NCBI GenBank assembly: GCA_964605095.1
Contig: CAZSBS010000079.1
Coordinates: 1 to 17,603 of the forward strand
Length of the DNA: 17,603 nucleotides
From: JAUWQU01 sp964605095
Lineage (GTDB): Bacteria; Planctomycetota; Phycisphaerae; SM23-33
Direction: 5' to 3'
The notes under the pieces were generated by a model. That model was given only the letters and a program-made list of their open reading frames with translations. It was not told the origin of the DNA and ran no database searches. This document shows, in pieces, positions 14,219 to 17,603 of the stretch; positions within the stretch are counted from its first letter, which is position 1; each line of letters opens with the position of its first letter. The position numbers and the translations under genes were made by a program.

Positions 14219-17200
14219 CTAAAAACCGCCCGGGCCGGGTGCTTCCCCCCCGTCCAGTGTTATCGTCAGCGATTGCTCTGACGGGCCCATCTCTCTGACC
14301 GTGCCCGGCTCGTCCTTCCCCCCGGAGAACTTCATCCTCACGGCTCCGGACGGAGCCTCTGTCCACTCGAATCGGCCGGCCGCGTCGGTCCTCTGACTCC
14401 AGTTCAGTGTCTGCTTGCCATGCCAGGTCTCGACGCTGACCAGAACTCCTTCGACCGGCTTGCCGTCGGACCCCAGGACAATGCCGCGGATCGTGTTGCC
14501 CTTGGACAGATTGAAATTGAGCGGTTCCATGCCCTTTTCGGCGGTTACTTCCATCAGTTGCGGAGAGCAGCCTGGCGCGGTGGCAAACAGAACAAGTCTG
14601 CCGGCAGGAGTCTGGGGAAACACATAACGCCCTGCCGCATCCGTCTTGGCTGTTGGGTACTGGGCGCCGAATCTGTCCTTGCCTTGCCAGATCGTGGCGC
14701 CGGCCAGTGGTTTGCCGTCGGATCCGACGACAACGCCGCTGACGGTGATGTCGCTCTTCTTGAGGACCATGACATTGGTCTTGTCATAGAGGCCCTCCAT
14801 AGGTCCCGTACCGTGCCAATTCCGGTCGGTCACGTAGTCCGGATGTTCGATGCGGGCGAACACGTCGCGCGTATTGTCCGGCACGCCGTCGACTAGCCAC
14901 CGGCCCTTCTGGTCGGTAAATGCGCGGCAGTAATGCAGGGCATAGACCGGCGGCGCAGGCTCTTCAAACGCAGGCCATACGCCAATGCTGGCGTTGGCAA
15001 CGGGGCGGCCTTCTTCGTCCTCGATGGTGCCACCGATGGTCTTGCCTGGAGGCAACCTCAGCGTGAATTGGTCCGGAACATCCTGGTCCATCTTTAACAG
15101 CACGGGGAGGTATCCCCGGAGACGCACGTTCATGGTAAGCCTGGGGTTGTAGAACGGCCAGTTCGGCGGACGCTTCGCCCGCAGCGGTACGCGGATCACG
15201 CCGTTGGCATCCGATATGAGCGTATACTCCTCGCCGTCAACCGTCGTGATCGCTCCCGCTTGGGCCAAGGCTTCGCCGGTGCTTTCATCCACCACGTACA
15301 AGGGGAACATCCGCCCGCCGGGCGGCGCCGTCAGCGGCGGCGCCTCATAAACCCTCTTGGCTTGCGGACGCTCTCGGATAAACATGCCGAGAACGACGTC
15401 GTCTCCCCGTTCGGCGGCGTGCCACGAGGTTATCGCCCAGCCTTTGGCGGTCAGGCTGGCCTTCAGATAAACCACGACGGGCTCGCTCGCCCGGGAGTTC
15501 ACCCTCGCCGGTTTGCTGACCAGCAGCGCCTGGTTCCCATCGACATATGCGCCCTGCAATCGCAGCGACTTGGCGGCGATGCCCAACAGCATATTCTCAA
15601 GACTGGTCCACGCCATGTCCCCTTTCGCCAGATTCAGTATCGCCTCGCGGTCCATATTGCCCATTGCCGCGAACGCGGCCCGGCCCAAGTCGGCCGCTTG
15701 GCGCGGCAGCTCCCCGGCCGCGGGCTCCGCTCCAGAAAGCGACGCCGGTTGGGTTGCCGGTTCGCTGGTGGCAGCCTCAGGCCGGCTCAGCAGGTGCAGG
15801 TCCTGCAAGGCTTGTTTCAGGCGGGCGGCGCTGCGCGGGTCGGGCGTGCCGGCGATGGGCGGCGGGTAGATGCGGACTGCTTTCTTGGGCTGGTGCTCCT
15901 CGAACTCGTACCCGACGTGAATGACGGGAGCCTTCGGAAGGTACGAGGAGATGTCTGACATCATCACGCCCGCATACAGCCGCCGGCCTTTGGCGACGAC
16001 GACAAAGGCATCCGTGTCGCCCACGCCCTTGCGCTTCAAGATGCGGTCAGCCACGGCCTGCTGCTTCAGACGGATGGTGTGCAACTCCCAGTCGTATTCG
16101 AAGATGTCGCTCTCGCCGATCAGCGGCTTATCGGCCAGCGTGAAGTCGGCAAGCGGCACTTTCTCGAACGGCACATCCTTCGGCCGGGCCGTGATGAGGT
16201 AGATACCGGCGCTCGGTTTGCCTGCCGGTTGCGTGGAGGGAATCTCCTTGGCTTCAACCCACCGTCCCCGGATTACCAAAGCTGGCGTCGGAGCAGTGCT
16301 CGATTGGTGGGCCGCGTCGCCCAGGCCAACAGAGGTCACCAGCGGGTCGAAATCGGGAGTAAAGGCTCGCCCGACCTCAGTATGAGGACGAAAGGTTTGA
16401 CTGCCGCCGTTGAGAGGATCGACCACGGGCGCGGGGAGACTCCAGACGAAGTCTTTGAAGAGAAAGCCCTTCACGCCGCCCTTCGGGAGCGGGGTTACGC
16501 TGCCCCATGCGACATCCATCGCCGTGCCGTCAGGTGCGGTCACCCGGAGCTTCCCAGCCTTGCCATCGGCCGGCACTGGCCAAATAAAGTCGTGGAGAAC
16601 TTGGAACTTGCCGCTATTAATCTCGTCTCCTCGCTTGTATTGAGTGTCCCGGATCGCAACCTGAACTTCCACGTAGCCGTTTGTCGCAGTCGTCGATTCT
16701 GTGGCGGGCTTCGTCTCGGCTGGCGATGCGAGCAGGGAGTCATCGACATCGCCGGGGCGAGCCCGTTGCGTCGGGAATTTGTAGCCCTCGATCGGCAACT
16801 TGGCAAGGCCCGTGCCACAGCCCCAACCGAGCGACGGCCGGATGTCCACGTGCAGCCCCGTATCCTCCCCGAGCTTTCCTCGAAGGACGAATACCTCGCG
16901 ACAGACGTTCCTGCCTTCTTGCAGGTGGCGAATCTTCAGCCCTGCCGACCGCCCGAGTTCCTTCGTCCCATCCGGCGTGACGAGGTACATCGTCCATGAG
17001 TAGCCCTCGGGCAGGCTGACCTTCTGGACCACCTCGCCGGCGCTGCGGAGACAGATCTCGCCGCGGTCGAGATCGAAGGTGAGGACGGTGTCATAAGCGG
17101 CCAGTTCCTCGGCCGTGCGGGGTTGAGTTGCAGTCCAAGAGCGGCGGAGTTCCTTGAGCTTGGGCCCAAGCTGCTCCTCGTCACGGCTCACTTTCGCCTC

Positions 17201-17603
17201 CAACTGACGCTTGTCCGCCTGGCCCGGCACGCCTGAGGCGGCCTTGAGCGCCGCCAGCGGAATCGCCACAGCCGCTATGAGGGTGGCGGCGATGAGGAGG
17301 CCGATACGCGTCAGGGCGCGGCGGTTGCGGCGAGCGTCCAGGATGGCGAGCAGCCGGCCTTCGAGCTTGCTCGGCCGGGCCATGGCGATGGAGCTGTACG
17401 CCGCCAGCATGCCTGACTTCAGGCCGCTGGCGATCTCCAGCAGGTGCTGGGCGTAGTCGCTGGGGCGCACGGGCTGGAAGGCTGCGCTATTCGTGGGCGA
17501 GACGCCCATTCTGGCAGCGGCCGGGGCGGCTATGCTATTGAGCACCAGGTCGTCGCAGGCGGCCTCGGCCTCGCGCTGCATCAGCTTGAACGCTATCCAG
17601 CAC
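14219..17603 (-). CDS. BlaR1-like M56 receptor with carboxypeptidase-regulatory-like repeats, N-terminus outside window
   Basis: About 1127 residues are visible; the frame stays open to the window edge, so the ATG at 17581 is internal (numbering below counts it as 1). The visible part opens with WIAFKLMQREAEAACDD, matching the third zinc-ligand region of M56 peptidases; the HEXXH motif must lie beyond the edge. A roughly 20-residue insert (about 18-40) precedes SDYAQHLLEI. The anchor helix is at about 91-112, after MARPSKLEGRLLAILDARRN, nearly the same as in the M56 protein at 739-3882. Outside the membrane come an unassigned region, a domain at about 460-555 (DWELHTIRL, then FVVVAKGRRLYAG), a PATQPA linker, a possible NTF2-like domain (627-722), and at least three tandem CarboxypepD_reg-like beta repeats (about 841-920, 945-1020, 1030-1110; SDGKP and TDAAGR motifs). 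No penicillin-binding domain is visible. A BlaI partner, if any, would be off-window. Confidence 0.85.
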   Translation of the reverse strand, partial: CWIAFKLMQREAEAACDDLVLNSIAAPAAARMGVSPTNSAAFQPVRPSDYAQHLLEIASGLKSGMLAAYSSIAMARPSKLEGRLLAILDARRNRRALTRIGLLIAATLIAAVAIPLAALKAASGVPGQADKRQLEAKVSRDEEQLGPKLKELRRSWTATQPRTAEELAAYDTVLTFDLDRGEICLRSAGEVVQKVSLPEGYSWTMYLVTPDGTKELGRSAGLKIRHLQEGRNVCREVFVLRGKLGEDTGLHVDIRPSLGWGCGTGLAKLPIEGYKFPTQRARPGDVDDSLLASPAETKPATESTTATNGYVEVQVAIRDTQYKRGDEINSGKFQVLHDFIWPVPADGKAGKLRVTAPDGTAMDVAWGSVTPLPKGGVKGFLFKDFVWSLPAPVVDPLNGGSQTFRPHTEVGRAFTPDFDPLVTSVGLGDAAHQSSTAPTPALVIRGRWVEAKEIPSTQPAGKPSAGIYLITARPKDVPFEKVPLADFTLADKPLIGESDIFEYDWELHTIRLKQQAVADRILKRKGVGDTDAFVVVAKGRRLYAGVMMSDISSYLPKAPVIHVGYEFEEHQPKKAVRIYPPPIAGTPDPRSAARLKQALQDLHLLSRPEAATSEPATQPASLSGAEPAAGELPRQAADLGRAAFAAMGNMDREAILNLAKGDMAWTSLENMLLGIAAKSLRLQGAYVDGNQALLVSKPARVNSRASEPVVVYLKASLTAKGWAITSWHAAERGDDVVLGMFIRERPQAKRVYEAPPLTAPPGGRMFPLYVVDESTGEALAQAGAITTVDGEEYTLISDANGVIRVPLRAKRPPNWPFYNPRLTMNVRLRGYLPVLLKMDQDVPDQFTLRLPPGKTIGGTIEDEEGRPVANASIGVWPAFEEPAPPVYALHYCRAFTDQKGRWLVDGVPDNTRDVFARIEHPDYVTDRNWHGTGPMEGLYDKTNVMVLKKSDITVSGVVVGSDGKPLAGATIWQGKDRFGAQYPTAKTDAAGRYVFPQTPAGRLVLFATAPGCSPQLMEVTAEKGMEPLNFNLSKGNTIRGIVLGSDGKPVEGVLVSVETWHGKQTLNWSQRTDAAGRFEWTEAPSGAVRMKFSGGKDEPGTVREMGPSEQSLTITLDGGEAPGPGGF

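Noticed and set aside
17579..17581. ATG at 17581 as the true start of the right-hand M56 gene
   Set aside because: The frame stays open to the window edge and the upstream codons continue the M56 motif (WIAFKL before MQREAEAACDD), so the gene begins outside the window.

Overview
The window looks like part of a high-GC planctomycete chromosome, probably of the Phycisphaerae type. The evidence is the set of very large multidomain membrane and secreted proteins, PATQPA-like linkers in all four of the largest proteins, an ECF-type sigma factor next to a giant Ser/Thr kinase, and M56 (BlaR1-like) receptors with unusual ectodomains. This taxonomic call is inferred from family style; no marker gene is present. 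No rRNA, tRNA or CRISPR array was seen.

Layout. Positions 3-545 (+) hold the C-terminal part of a DDE integrase-type transposase cut by the left window edge. Everything else is on the minus strand and is read from right to left. 17603-14219 is an M56/BlaR1-like receptor whose N-terminus lies beyond the right edge, with carboxypeptidase-regulatory-like beta domains at its C-terminus. A 258-bp gap with a composite palindrome follows. 13960-10568 encodes a secreted protein with two copies of a beta-domain + PATQPA linker + HEAT-like module. 10535-9774 is an ECF-type sigma factor. After an 80-bp spacer with a 9-bp inverted repeat, 9693-4417 encodes a 1758-residue Ser/Thr kinase with about 11 membrane segments, a GspF-like membrane piece, a Big_5-like domain and a GspG-like pseudopilin domain. 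A 145-bp spacer carries a promoter and two operator-like dyads. 4271-3882 is a BlaI/MecI-type repressor, and 3882-739 is a complete BlaR1-like M56 receptor with HEAT-like repeats, start-stop overlapped with the repressor. It converges on the transposase across 193 bp holding a hairpin.

How the parts may work together (inference). There appear to be two adjacent transmembrane signalling modules. One is repressor + metalloprotease receptor, with a promoter whose -10 lies inside one dyad and whose -35 lies just downstream of the other, the classic autoregulated bla/mec logic. No penicillin-binding domain is present, so the signal is unlikely to be a classical beta-lactam one. The other is secreted HEAT protein + sigma factor + kinase, with gene spacing suggesting co-transcription. 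The receptors, kinase and secreted protein reuse similar parts (the M56 membrane anchor, HEAT-like units, a possible NTF2-like domain, PATQPA linkers), so the region looks like a domain-shuffled sensory island. The most unusual items are the kinase with GspF-like and GspG-like pieces, the operator architecture with a 7-bp C/G tract in the promoter spacer, and the modular duplications.
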